Both the position numbers and the translations under genes were made by a program. Below, piece after piece: positions 55,931-64,000 of a DNA stretch of 64,000 bases (positions within the stretch are counted from its first letter, which is position 1; each line of letters starts with the position of its first letter). The notes below the pieces were generated by a model. That model did not search any database. It saw only the letters and a program-made list of their open reading frames with translations, and was not told the origin of the DNA. Location of the stretch: the NCBI GenBank assembly GCA_030710605.1, contig CP092871.1, positions 72,445,171 through 72,509,170 of the forward strand. The letters run 5' to 3'. Origin of the DNA: Cordylochernes scorpioides. Lineage: Eukaryota > Arthropoda > Arachnida > Pseudoscorpiones > Chernetidae.

Positions 55931-58900
55931 TATCCGACCAATTGCTAAGATTGTTAATGTTCGTTCTAACCGGGATCCTGTTGGAACTCTGCCTATTGTT
56001 AGAGTATCAATAAACGGCAATACTTGGCACCTGTTATACGATACAGGAAGCCAAGTTAGCATAATGGATTCAGAAAGGTGTAATGTTCTGAATGAGGACT
56101 GGGACGAAGCTATTAACAATCTTAAAATTGTGTCAGTTACAGGCCACGTCCAGACATTGACAAAGGTAAAAACCTGTAGGGTAAATACAGATAAGGGTAT
56201 CGAACTAGGAGACATAAGTTTCTGGTTAATGCCACTTGAAGATAAGCGCTACGACGGTATTCTTGGTATAAAGGAGATAAGGAGATTAAACATTTCTTTG
56301 CCACCTGTGTGGGAGGAATGCAATGTAATGTCTGCGGCGACTGAAGACTGGCAACTGGTAGATATTGGCCAAGTTAATGGCAAACATCAGCAGCTTGTCC
56401 GCGACATACTGCAACAAAGATCAGATATGTTCGTGGAAAATGTCGCAGCGTTAAAAGCAGCTAAGGTTCCGCCGATAAAAATTGACGTTGACATAAATGA
56501 CGTTACTTTTAGGCGGCAGTATCCTATTCCCTATAGTTTGTTAGAGCCGTACAAGGTACTTTTAGACAAGTTCTTAGAGAGCGGTATCATAAAAAGATCC
56601 AGATCTGATTGGAACAGTCCAGTACATCTTGTCAAGAAGCCTGACGGTTCCTTGAGATTCGTGCTGGACCTTAGACAGGTCAACGATAAATTAAGGAATC
56701 AAGATTATCCCATGATCCGGATAGACACCGCCATGGCAGCTGTGGGAGGTGCTAAATATTTTAGTACCTTGGATCTAGCCAGTGGGTATTATCAGCTGAA
56801 GCTGGATAGTAACGTAACGAAATGCTTCGCTTTCCAAACCCCTTTCGGAAAATTTGAGATGTCGAGACTTCCTCAGGGCTGTAAGATATCTTCGAATGTA
56901 TTTCAGAGAGAAATGCATCGTATCCTAAGCGGCCTATTGGGCAAGAATTGCCAATGTTTTATTGACGACGTTCTGATATACTCGGAGTCGTTGGAGCAGC
57001 ATCTGGCTGACTTAACTGAGGTGTTGGACAGGCTTAGAAAATATGGGCTTCAAGTGAGGCCGAGCAAATGCCAGCTCTTTCAGGAAGAAGTGACCTTCTT
57101 GGGACACAGAGTGGACAAGGATGGCATTCATCCTAAGGAGAACAACATCGAAAAGATTAAAAACATGAGTCCTCCTAAAACTGTATCAGGTGTCAGACGC
57201 TTTCTTGGAGCTGTTGGTTTCTATAGGAAATTCATTGCTGGTTTCTCTGAAATAGCGGCCCCTTTATATGAGTTGACTAAGAAGGGCACCAGGTATGAGT
57301 GGAACGAGGCAGCGCAGCGTGCGTATGACAAGCTAAAGACTTGTCTTAGCTCTGCACCCATCCTAATTCATCCTGACTACAGGGAAAAGTTCCTAATATT
57401 CACTGATGCTAGCGACATAGGATGTGGCGGTATGTTATCACAGTTGAAGAACGGCACTCCGCAGCCTATTAGTTTCTACAGCCATAAGTTCAGAGGTGCC
57501 GAGTTAAACTACAGCACCATAGAAAAGGAGTGCTTGGCTATTATTATGGCAATTGAACAGTTTGACTACTACATCTATGGTCAGCAGGTGGAGATATACT
57601 GTGATCACAAACCATTGCAATATCTTAAGTCACTAGAGAATAAAAATCGTAGGCTCATGAAATGGGCCTTGATGCTACAGGACAGGGAATTAACATTTTT
57701 CCATGTAAAAGGGAAGGAGAATGCGATGGCTGACTGGCTGTCCCGCGACACCTATAATACTGAGGTTGCTGTAGTCGATGTCTATGGAGGGGTGACTACC
57801 ATTCCCAACTATGAGAAGTCCATGATGAACTGCCCTGTATGGAAAAACATCTACAAGGGGGCTCTGAGCACTGATAGTGAGGTAGAAGAGGGTGATGGCA
57901 CGTATTTTATAAGCAAGTCCACCCGATATCTCGTCAAGGTCAGTCCAGACAGTAGACCCACTCGTAAGGGAAGGATGGTGAAGCAAATCGTAATACCTCC
58001 AGTTCTCCGCGATACCATTCTGGAAAGGTGCCATGACAGTCCCATAGGAGGGCACCTCTCAGTAGAGAAAACACTCTACGCGGTCTTAAGCCATTACTAT
58101 TGGAAGGGGGCCATGTCTGATGTACGTAGGTACGTGAAGACATGCCCAGTGTGTGCCGAGAACAATGGTAGGCTTAAGAAAGCTCCTAATATGCCCATTC
58201 AACCCGCTAACTACCCTTTCGAAAGGTTATGCGTAGACTTCGTGGGTCCTCTTACCTTGTCTAGGAACAGGAATAGATACCTGCTCGTGTTCATTGATGC
58301 TTTCACCAGGTACGCTGAGGTTATCCCCGTCAGGGATTGTACCGCAGAGACTGCTGGGCTCGAGTTTGTCAATAAGATAGTGAACAGATATGGAACGTGC
58401 AAAGAAATTTTATCTGACCGTGGAGCTGCATTCGAGTCAGACCTTTTCAGAGAGATATGTAAATTATATAGTATTAAAAAGTTATCCACAACTTCTTATC
58501 GTCCTACCTGCAATTCGATCGTTGAAAGAGTTAATGGCACCATTTGTTCCATTCTGCGTCACTATGCCAATAGCAGGAATTGGGAAGACAACCTCGGTGC
58601 GGCGGTTGCTGCGTACAATAATGCCGTGCACTCAGCGTTAGGTGAGAGCCCCCACTACATGCTCTTTGGTTACGACGCAGTCAATCATGAAGTTAGCGAT
58701 AAAGATGTGAGCGAATTCAGAAAGCCATCCTTGGCGGAGAGATTGAAGGAAATGCAAGATGCCAGGGAAACTGTTAGGAAATTCCTGTCTGAAAACTATG
58801 ATGAACGAGTCAAGAAGTATAAAACGCAGACTGTGAGAACCTTTGAGACGGGGGATTTGGTATTGTTGGCTGTTCCTAAGGGCAAGGGGTCCTCTAAATT

Positions 58901-59291
58901 CTCCGCAAAATTCTATGGACCTTTCCGTGTGGTAGCTAAGGTGTCTGAAGTAAATTTCAGAGTGCGCGGAGTCAATTTGCACGATGAACAAGTTGTGCAT
59001 ATTGACAGGATGAAGGCATTCAGGGGCATGCGTCATAGAAAGCCCACAGCTGCTAAACGCGAGTGCTATCCTCGGAGAAGGATGATTCCTTTGGCTCGGG
59101 AAGGTGGGAGTGCCTGTCGTATCTCTCCCCGCCGAGAGATGTCCACACCACCGTTAGAGACCAAGACTGTTCCCGACCAGGAGAAAGGAGATCCTCATGA
59201 CGAACCTACAGTGGTCGATGGGGCGTTCGACAGGGCACATTTCAGCCCTTATCTTCTGAGACCAAATCCTCGCCCTGCCGATCCCAGATGA
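55866..59291 (+). CDS. pol: Gypsy-2 Pol polyprotein
   Basis: Expressed by -1 frameshifting from gag; the frame is open from 55809 but entry is at the heptamer at 55866. Domains by nucleotide: protease YDTGSQ (about 56037), RT with VLDLRQVN (56660) and FIDD (56958), RNase H FTDAS (57399) and CDHKPL (57600), integrase zinc finger CHDSPIGGH...CPVC (58029-58150), DDE at VDF (58230), SDRG (58411) and VERVN (58520), then GPF (58917) and a basic tail ending at 59289. About 1140 residues, no stop or frameshift. No env-like ORF follows. Confidence 0.95.
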   Translation, partial: FKLLNSGKTASACSSWQKSATGIRPIAKIVNVRSNRDPVGTLPIVRVSINGNTWHLLYDTGSQVSIMDSERCNVLNEDWDEAINNLKIVSVTGHVQTLTKVKTCRVNTDKGIELGDISFWLMPLEDKRYDGILGIKEIRRLNISLPPVWEECNVMSAATEDWQLVDIGQVNGKHQQLVRDILQQRSDMFVENVAALKAAKVPPIKIDVDINDVTFRRQYPIPYSLLEPYKVLLDKFLESGIIKRSRSDWNSPVHLVKKPDGSLRFVLDLRQVNDKLRNQDYPMIRIDTAMAAVGGAKYFSTLDLASGYYQLKLDSNVTKCFAFQTPFGKFEMSRLPQGCKISSNVFQREMHRILSGLLGKNCQCFIDDVLIYSESLEQHLADLTEVLDRLRKYGLQVRPSKCQLFQEEVTFLGHRVDKDGIHPKENNIEKIKNMSPPKTVSGVRRFLGAVGFYRKFIAGFSEIAAPLYELTKKGTRYEWNEAAQRAYDKLKTCLSSAPILIHPDYREKFLIFTDASDIGCGGMLSQLKNGTPQPISFYSHKFRGAELNYSTIEKECLAIIMAIEQFDYYIYGQQVEIYCDHKPLQYLKSLENKNRRLMKWALMLQDRELTFFHVKGKENAMADWLSRDTYNTEVAVVDVYGGVTTIPNYEKSMMNCPVWKNIYKGALSTDSEVEEGDGTYFISKSTRYLVKVSPDSRPTRKGRMVKQIVIPPVLRDTILERCHDSPIGGHLSVEKTLYAVLSHYYWKGAMSDVRRYVKTCPVCAENNGRLKKAPNMPIQPANYPFERLCVDFVGPLTLSRNRNRYLLVFIDAFTRYAEVIPVRDCTAETAGLEFVNKIVNRYGTCKEILSDRGAAFESDLFREICKLYSIKKLSTTSYRPTCNSIVERVNGTICSILRHYANSRNWEDNLGAAVAAYNNAVHSALGESPHYMLFGYDAVNHEVSDKDVSEFRKPSLAERLKEMQDARETVRKFLSENYDERVKKYKTQTVRTFETGDLVLLAVPKGKGSSKFSAKFYGPFRVVAKVSEVNFRVRGVNLHDEQVVHIDRMKAFRGMRHRKPTAAKRECYPRRRMIPLAREGGSACRISPRREMSTPPLETKTVPDQEKGDPHDEPTVVDGAFDRAHFSPYLLRPNPRPADPR

Positions 59292-59514
59292 GAGCTTATT
59301 AGTCCCCCATTAAACTCTGTCTATTAAAGCATATTATATATGTGTGTGCTTGGTAATCACTCATGGTAACTCACGTAGTTTGCGCAGATCTTTGGTTATT
59401 TTCTTTTTGGGAGGAACAAGATGGAAGGCACCTGTGTGGAACGACCTGGATGCCTACTTCTCCTCTCTTTAGTTTTTTTTTGTATCTTTATAACATGGCT
59501 CCCGTGAGCTTTTC

Positions 59515-59533
59515 CCTCCCGAATAGCGGGAGG
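59515..59533 (+). other. Perfect hairpin in the Gypsy-2 3' untranslated region
   Basis: CCTCCCG (59515-59521), loop AATAG, CGGGAGG (59527-59533), flanked by T-runs. Role unknown; possibly an RNA structure used in packaging or export. Confidence 0.55.
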
Positions 59534-59605
59534 TTTTCCTTACGGGACAATAAGAATGTTTGGTAGATTGGTTAGTTTTTTTTTTTTTTTTGGAAAGAGA
59601 CCTTT

Positions 59606-60060
59606 TGTCAAATTATATTGACAAATATTCGCACTCTTATCTTATCCTTTTTCTTTAGTGCGAAGAACGTTGTTTTATCAGATAAGTAAACCGATCTCTC
59701 CAGCATTCTAATTGGACGAATGTGGCCATGTTTGTATATAAAGGGGGTTGAAGGGAATGCGAGGAGGCATTGTGATTTAAAATCTTATGCAGAGACACTT
59801 ATAGTGCTCTCTTCGTTTTTTTTTTCGTGCTTGGTGTTCTCTACGCATTCCCTGAGTGACCCCGGTCCGATCCCTACATAAGCAGAAATAAAAGATAAGT
59901 ACTTTTATTTTTATTTAACTAATTGTGAATTATTATTTACTTTTTTTTTGTGTGTGTTATACTTTTGCGTGTACGGTTTTATTGTGTTCAAGTTACTCTT
60001 ACGGTAGGCCCCCGTATATTGCAATTTTGTGTGTTAACCCGTAAATAGTAAACTTTGTCA
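59606..60060 (+). repeat. Gypsy-2 3' LTR
   Basis: 455 bp, identical by eye to the 5' LTR, followed by target duplication GATT. Confidence 0.95.
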
Positions 60061-60379
60061 GATTTACATAAATAAGGATTACACCTTAAAAGTTAGAGAA
60101 CAGCGTCGATTGTTGATTAATAAGAGAAAAGAACTTTTGGCTAAAGGAATCTCATCTAGACTTCGAGATAGCAAGTTGATTGTGGGAAGTACTGTTTACC
60201 AAGTTATAAATGATAAGATCATGAGTTCAGAAGGAACTGAGATATAGCAAACACTCAGAAAGGAACTGGAAGGATCACATCATATCTCTTTTTACAGGCA
60301 AGAAAATATCACCATCAATCACATATAGCTAATAGGAATGGAAAACTAAACTACTCGATTTAACAACTATTAAAACTTG

Positions 60380-60800
60380 GTCACAATTATGTAAATATTA
60401 TGTATTGGAATTTTTCCAATTTATACGTTTTCCCTTTCATTAATTATCTAAAACAATTTGAAATATTTGCTATAACGGAAAATTAGTGCCAATTTTATCT
60501 AAAACTCGAGACCGAGAATTTCCAGGTTTACCAATCACTTGCCAGAAAAATCTCGGGTCAGGGAAGAAGCTCTGAAGACATCATTGTGGGAATTTATATC
60601 AAAAATAAACACATACTGGACAATGTTGAAGAGAAAACTAATTGGATTTCGGTTACTTAAAATGAACCCAAGCATAGATTCATTGCTGACTTGTATAACC
60701 TTCACGTATCTACCTCCTAACGAACTCCAACTAGAGAATATATATATCACCATTATATTCTTTATTATCCAACTTTATAGACAATAGTTCAGTAGCTCTA
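60380..60800 (+). pseudogene. LINE ORF2 endonuclease remnant
   Basis: Fragments in shifting frames, including LKQFEIFAITE (AP-endonuclease start region) and LLTCITFTYLPP. Stops and frameshifts throughout. No reverse transcriptase motif follows before the 3' end at 61325. Confidence 0.6.
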
Positions 60801-61616
60801 AATCTATATAACTTCCATAAAAATGCTGTAAAAAAGAAAGACTTAACCGAACATTCAAACATACCAAAAATTTCTGTTTGATGAGAAAGACAGAACCAAC
60901 ATCCAATTATTTGTTTAGGCAGATACGATAAGTTAACAATGATAAAACGGTGTTTACCTTACAACCCTGAACACGAGGATTTCCTGGGAAATCTCTTAAA
61001 GATTTCTTTAAAAATACATGGCCCACCTGTGCTGTGTGAGAGCTTAAATGGTCTTGTTTCATATGTAAATACCTGTTTTCTTTCCTCTTTTCGCTCTCCA
61101 CTTCTCCCATCCATATTTCCAAAAAAAATTTTTTCTCTTTTTTGATTTTTTTTTTTATTCTTCTTATTTTTTATTCTTTCTTATAATCTGTATATATTTA
61201 CCAAATGTATATAATCTTTCTCCATTTTTTATTTCCCACTTTCATAGGTTTCTCCGTTTTGTAACCCCAAGGAGAATCCTCTGTAAGACCTGTGTGTCTT
61301 AATAAAGGCTTTTGTGTGTGTGTGTGAATCCTTCCGTCAACTGGGATGAAAGAAACAGCCGGCAACCCTTCCATTCCCCCCTCAGTCAGGATTAAAGGGG
61401 CCGCCCCCGGTCGGAAACTTCTCTGTGTTTTTTATAACCCCCTCCCTCCCAGCCAAAAGTCACACCTGCCTCAACAGTTTGAGTGTGGGCGCGAGGCTAC
61501 GCTTGAAGAAATCTCTTGTTGTATATGTCATTGTTGGTTGGGTGGTCTATTTTAGTTGGTCTACAGTCGAGGATCCCGTGAAAGACTATAGCCTCAAAAA
61601 CATGTCTAAACTAGTA

Positions 61617-61767
61617 ATATAAAATAAAAGGATTTAAAAGCGCGAATGTTTCTTTTATACATAAAACGAACTTCTACTGTCCTTACTGCGATGAAAAAAT
61701 ATATTGGGAGGGCTTGGCTCATCAGTGGTGAACCCTCCCAGCGGTTTCGCCAATTTAATCCACCAGA
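61617..61767 (+). repeat. 151-bp element, copy A
   Basis: Differs from 61989-62139 at one base and is a closer relative of the diverged copy at 52585-52695. It contains the hairpin GGGAGGG (61706-61712)/CCCTCCC (61733-61739). Confidence 0.8.
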
Positions 61768-61988
61768 CCGCTTCTCAGAGCTCTAATACTGTATTGGATC
61801 ATTCTGCTTTTATATGCTGCACTGAAGGGTGGAATCTTAGAAATGGTTTTCAAGTAAACTATGGTCATAAGCTTATAGGACAGTAGAATAACATTCAAAT
61901 ATTTGCTTCGAGCAATGCTCTTCAGCAAACCATAAAGACAAGGCCATTCGGAATAAATTAACACAAAGCAATAACGCGCCATCTATAC

Positions 61989-62139
61989 ATATAAAATAAA
62001 AGGATTTAAAAGCGCGAATGTTTCTTTTATACATAAAACGAACTTCTACTGTCCTTACTGCGATGAAAAAATATATTGGGAGGGCTTGGCTCATCAGTGG
62101 TGAACCCTCCCAGCGGTTTCGCCAATTTAATCTACCAGA
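61989..62139 (+). repeat. 151-bp element, copy B
   Basis: Direct repeat of copy A; 221 bp of other sequence lie between them. Could be two insertions or a short LTR-like pair; no target duplication is obvious. Confidence 0.8.
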
Positions 62140-63030
62140 ACTGGACTGTAACTAGGTGTCTCATGGAGGTGATCTCTTATTGAAGACTCTGTTTCGATTC
62201 AAAGATACCTCACAATGTGGTTCTGATAAGAGACCATCTCCTGGAAAGACTGGGGTTTACCGTGTTTCTCTAGGCTCTAGTTTCTCAAGGGAAACTCAAC
62301 TTTACTGAACCAACTTCACCAAATGCAGAAAAAGAAGGAATGTAAATGGCCTTTTATCGGTCTAATTTGCATATACCCCGGTTGAAAAATATATGACAAT
62401 GACTCTTCCCATGCCTAATTCTATGTGATGTCAAAGTTATTCCGGATAGGTCATTGCAGAGACATGTGTACAACAAACGGAATATACAAATAAGACAGTT
62501 ATCAGACAAATTTGCATTTAGAAAAATGGAAAATACCACAGGGATTCCTTCCATAGATCTAATTCTATATAATTGAGTTATAAAGTAAAAAAAGACGGAG
62601 TTTTCCTCTAAAAAGGAGACCTGAAACGTCAGAGGTAAATTATAGAAAGATCCAAGAGTAAATTATTTATAACTTAATTCTAAATCCAACCTTCAAGAAG
62701 GGTGTTATCCATAACTAATTCTATATGGTATTAAAATTTTTCTCATTTAGATTGTTTAAAAAGATTGTGGAATGTATGCATAACACATTTCTTATTGTTT
62801 ATATTGATCCACGCTAGAAAAAAAAATCCGCAAATTACTTAAAATCTTCTATAAGATTCTTTTAAAATAACTTTGGTCTCTCCTGAAGGTGGTTTTTCAT
62901 GGGAATGGTATAATTCAAGTCATTTGTAGGAAGGTGGTCGCTCATGTTTTAGTAGTGAATAAAAAAAAAAGCCTTTATAAATAAATAATCAAAGTTGGTG
63001 AGGGTGTGCTTGCTTGCTCAGCAAAGCTTT
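62140..63030. other. Non-coding DNA with repeat relics
   Basis: Contains CTGATAAGAGACCATCTCC (62222) of the 32-bp-minisatellite family and inverted relatives of the following array (TCCGGATAGGTCAT, AACGGAATATAC). No genes. Confidence 0.5.
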
Positions 63031-63920
63031 TCCTCAATATCCGACTTATCCGGATGAGGTGGAATTTTACACCCCATAGAGTTAGGTCTCCAAGTATTCA
63101 CTGCTATAACCCCGGGATATGTAAATTAGCCTAATTATTTGCATATTCCGTTTGTGTTCTACAGTACTTGACTACAATCGGTTTCCACGATATCTGACTT
63201 ATCCGGATGAAATGGAATTTTACACCCCATAGAGCTAGTTATCGAGGTATTCGCTGCTATAACCCCGGGATATGTAAATTAGCCTAATTATTTGCATATT
63301 CCGTTTGTGTTCTACAGTACTTGACTACAATCGGTTTCCACTATATCTGACTTATCCGGATGAAATGGAATTTTACACCCCCATAGAGTTAGGTATCAAA
63401 GTATTCGCTGCTATAACCCCGGGATATGTAAATTAGCCTAATTATTTGCATATTCCGTTTGTCTTCTACAGCACTTGACCGCAATCTGTTTCCACAATAT
63501 ATGACCCATCCGGAAGAAATCAGTAGTGTTAGGTCTCGAAGTATCCACTGCTAGAGTTTCAACCCCGGGATATGTAAATTAACCTAATTATTTGCATATT
63601 ATGTTTATGTTCTACAGTATTTGACCGTAACCTGTTTCCACAATATCTGACTTATCCGGATGACATAGAATTTTACAGCACATAGAGTTAAGTCTCGAAG
63701 TATTGAATGCTAGAGTTTCAACCCCGGGATATGTAAATTAGAAATAAATATTTGTATATTCCGCTTGTGGTCACAGTATTTGACCGCCCACAATATTTTA
63801 CCAATCTGGATGAAACCTTTACACGAATATAGATCTGGAAGGCGCCATAGTTCTAACCGCTTAATATGCAAATTAGTTTTATAGCATACTATTTGCTTAT
63901 ATTCAGTTTGTTCAGCTTTA
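63031..63920 (+). repeat. 153-bp tandem array
   Basis: Six units carrying GACTTATCCGGATGA, TAACCCCGGGATATGTAAAT and TTATTTGCATATTCCG; GACTTATCC starts at 63043, 63196, 63349, 63503 (variant) and 63649. Units diverge towards the right end. Single relatives occur at 48.1 and 62.4 kb. Confidence 0.85.
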
Positions 63921-64000
63921 ACGGGTAAAGCCCTCTCATTTGTCTAGCGTGTGTGTGTAATTGAATAAAAACACCATTCTGCTTTACAAGCATCACCCAA

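Larger units (their letters stand above)
54528..60060 (+). mobile_element. Gypsy-2: intact gypsy LTR retrotransposon
   Basis: A 5533-bp element with two 455-bp LTRs that appear identical, beginning TGTCAAATTATATTGACA and ending AAACTTTGTCA, flanked by a 4-bp duplication GATT (54524-54527 and 60061-60064). After the 5' LTR comes TTGGCGAGCCTTGCCAGG, a TGG-type primer-binding site, then gag and pol joined by a -1 frameshift signal. A purine run GGAAAGAGA precedes the 3' LTR. No break in either ORF: a very recent, possibly active autonomous copy. Confidence 0.95.
53853..60247 (+). pseudogene. LINE ORF1 (RNA-binding protein), split by Gypsy-2
   Basis: ATG at 53853; an upstream in-frame stop lies at 53757. 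Residues 1-14 end in SGIEQNPGP, a 2A-like motif; a 132-bp in-frame duplication repeats it (second copy at 54003-54026). A coiled coil follows (residues about 95-140), then an RRM-like segment (ESNLIFYGVE) and, after the Gypsy-2 insertion at 54528, the basic C-terminal domain (60065-60247, containing VREQRRLLINKRKELL). The two parts are in the same frame once the 4-bp target duplication is counted, total about 285 codons. The only visible lesion is the insertion. Confidence 0.88.
53807..61325 (+). mobile_element. 2A-type LINE, internally deleted and split by Gypsy-2
   Basis: Flanked by a 14-bp duplication GAATCCTTCCGTCA (53793-53806 and 61326-61339). Removing Gypsy-2 leaves about 2.0 kb: ORF1, a decayed start of ORF2 (endonuclease), and a 3' end with hairpin, AATAAAG and (TG)n. 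The reverse transcriptase is missing, so the copy could not move itself. The coding layout and the 2A-like N terminus resemble CR1/L2-type LINEs. Confidence 0.85.

Overview
This is a 64 kb piece of an AT-rich metazoan nuclear genome, not bacterial. It has spliced exons, a pol III tRNA gene, tRNA-derived SINEs, 2A-type LINEs, Helitrons and many DNA transposons, plus two 100-base runs of N that are scaffold gaps. The element mix (Helitrons carrying minisatellites, Penelope-type hammerhead repeats, piggyBac, mariner, Tigger, gypsy) suggests an invertebrate, perhaps a lophotrochozoan such as a mollusc. That last step is inference. Host coding sequence is almost absent: one convincing exon of a semaphorin gene (16426-16513, +) and one exon-like segment on the minus strand near 49.5-49.6 kb.

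Layout. 1-7.6 kb: mostly unremarkable, with a LINE 3' end, a foldback palindrome, a MITE and a tRNA-Gly(GCC) gene next to a Helitron 3' terminus. 7.84-16.22 kb: an 8.4 kb gypsy-type retrotransposon (Gypsy-1) with about 99.5% identical 883-bp LTRs, inserted in the semaphorin intron just upstream of the exon. 17-21 kb: very AT-rich, empty. 21.2-27.1 kb: a Tigger element whose ORF lacks the DDE domain, then a piggyBac element split by a Tc1 element. 29.8-31.6 kb: a foldback structure with an array of 137/138-bp units, each carrying a hammerhead-ribozyme-like core. 32-38 kb: several minisatellites. 39.8-42.9 kb: a MITE with a seven-fold amplified left end, then a 1.9 kb Helitron that is mostly minisatellite. 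43.6-51.5 kb: a dead mariner, two SINE copies, a 111-bp exon-like array and a 200-bp Helitron carrying the 3' half of an intron-containing tRNA-Tyr. 53.8-61.3 kb: a LINE bounded by 14-bp target duplications, whose ORF1 carries a tandemly duplicated 2A-like motif and is split by an intact gypsy element (Gypsy-2) with identical 455-bp LTRs. 61.6-64 kb: a recently duplicated 151-bp element and a 153-bp tandem array.

How the pieces work together. The window records layered insertions: Tc1 into piggyBac, Gypsy-2 into LINE, Gypsy-1 into a host intron. Gypsy-2 looks complete: LTRs, gag, a canonical -1 slippery heptamer followed by a foldable pseudoknot, and an uninterrupted pol. A recurring theme is tandem amplification inside mobile elements (Helitron, MITE, Penelope/hammerhead unit, Gypsy-1 3' region, LINE ORF1).
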